Of a stretch of 64,000 nt of DNA, positions 63,991 to 64,000 are shown in pieces. The translations under genes and the position numbers were made by a program. This DNA is from Zeus faber (taxonomy: Eukaryota; Chordata; Actinopteri; Zeiformes; Zeidae), in NCBI GenBank assembly GCA_960531495.1, contig OY482862.1, forward strand, positions 4,116,535 through 4,180,534, written 5' to 3'. The notes beneath the pieces were generated by a model. That model had not been told where the DNA came from, did no database searches, and saw nothing but the letters and a program-made list of their open reading frames with translations. Within the stretch, counting starts at the first letter, position 1, and every line of letters begins with the position of its first letter.

Positions 63991-64000
63991 CTCGGGGTTG

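Larger units (their letters stand above)
59504..64000 (-). mobile_element. Ty3/gypsy chromovirus, degenerate, cut by window edge
   Basis: Minus-strand element reading right to left: gag, zinc knuckle, protease, reverse transcriptase, RNase H, integrase with chromodomain, then an LTR-like end finishing ACCCGTTACA at 59504. The order PR-RT-RH-IN and the chromodomain place it in chromoviruses, like the sushi-type elements known in fish. The 5' LTR and primer binding site lie beyond 64000. It is broken by at least five frame changes, so it is not functional. Confidence 0.93.

Overview
The window is nuclear genomic DNA from a bony fish, almost certainly a teleost. It has split protein-coding genes with vertebrate splice signals, very dense dinucleotide and tetranucleotide microsatellites, several decayed Tc1/mariner transposons of types familiar from fish, and a Ty3/gypsy chromovirus. 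It is not prokaryotic: no operons, no CRISPR array, no ribosome binding sites.

Two real genes are visible. Positions 1 to about 13 kb hold neurexophilin 2 (nxph2) on the plus strand. The large final coding exon is at 9827-10573, and the 9.8 kb before it reads as intron; the signal-peptide exon was not found. Positions about 14.8 to 28.4 kb hold spopl on the minus strand, the MATH-BTB substrate adaptor of cullin-3 ubiquitin ligases. All ten coding exons can be placed. They add to 1179 nt, or 392 codons plus stop, the length known for SPOPL, and include the 18-residue BACK insertion that separates SPOPL from SPOP. A 5' UTR exon, a probable first exon and an NRF1-type promoter motif can also be placed. 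The two genes are tail to tail, the arrangement known for SPOPL and NXPH2 in human, so this is old vertebrate synteny. They do not form a pathway: one is a secreted neuronal ligand, the other a ligase adaptor.

From 28.4 to about 59.5 kb I see no protein-coding gene. This part is intergenic DNA upstream of spopl, with Tc1-like copies (28.8-29.2, 45.6-46.7, 46.9-48.5 and 57.5-57.8 kb), a second copy of an unnamed roughly 450-bp repeat whose first copy lies near 11.1-11.6 kb, many microsatellites, and some GC-rich or moderately complex stretches that could be regulatory. An unexplained GC-rich reading frame lies at 56.9-57.5 kb.

From 59.5 kb to the right edge is a degenerate Ty3/gypsy element on the minus strand: gag with a zinc knuckle, protease, reverse transcriptase, RNase H, and integrase with a C-terminal chromodomain. 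It is broken by several frameshifts, and its 5' LTR lies beyond the window.

Repeated themes are transposon ends running straight into TA or CA microsatellites, TGG to TGA stops in otherwise readable transposases, and two GC-AG introns in spopl. Repeat identity estimates and family names are by eye; no alignment or search was run.
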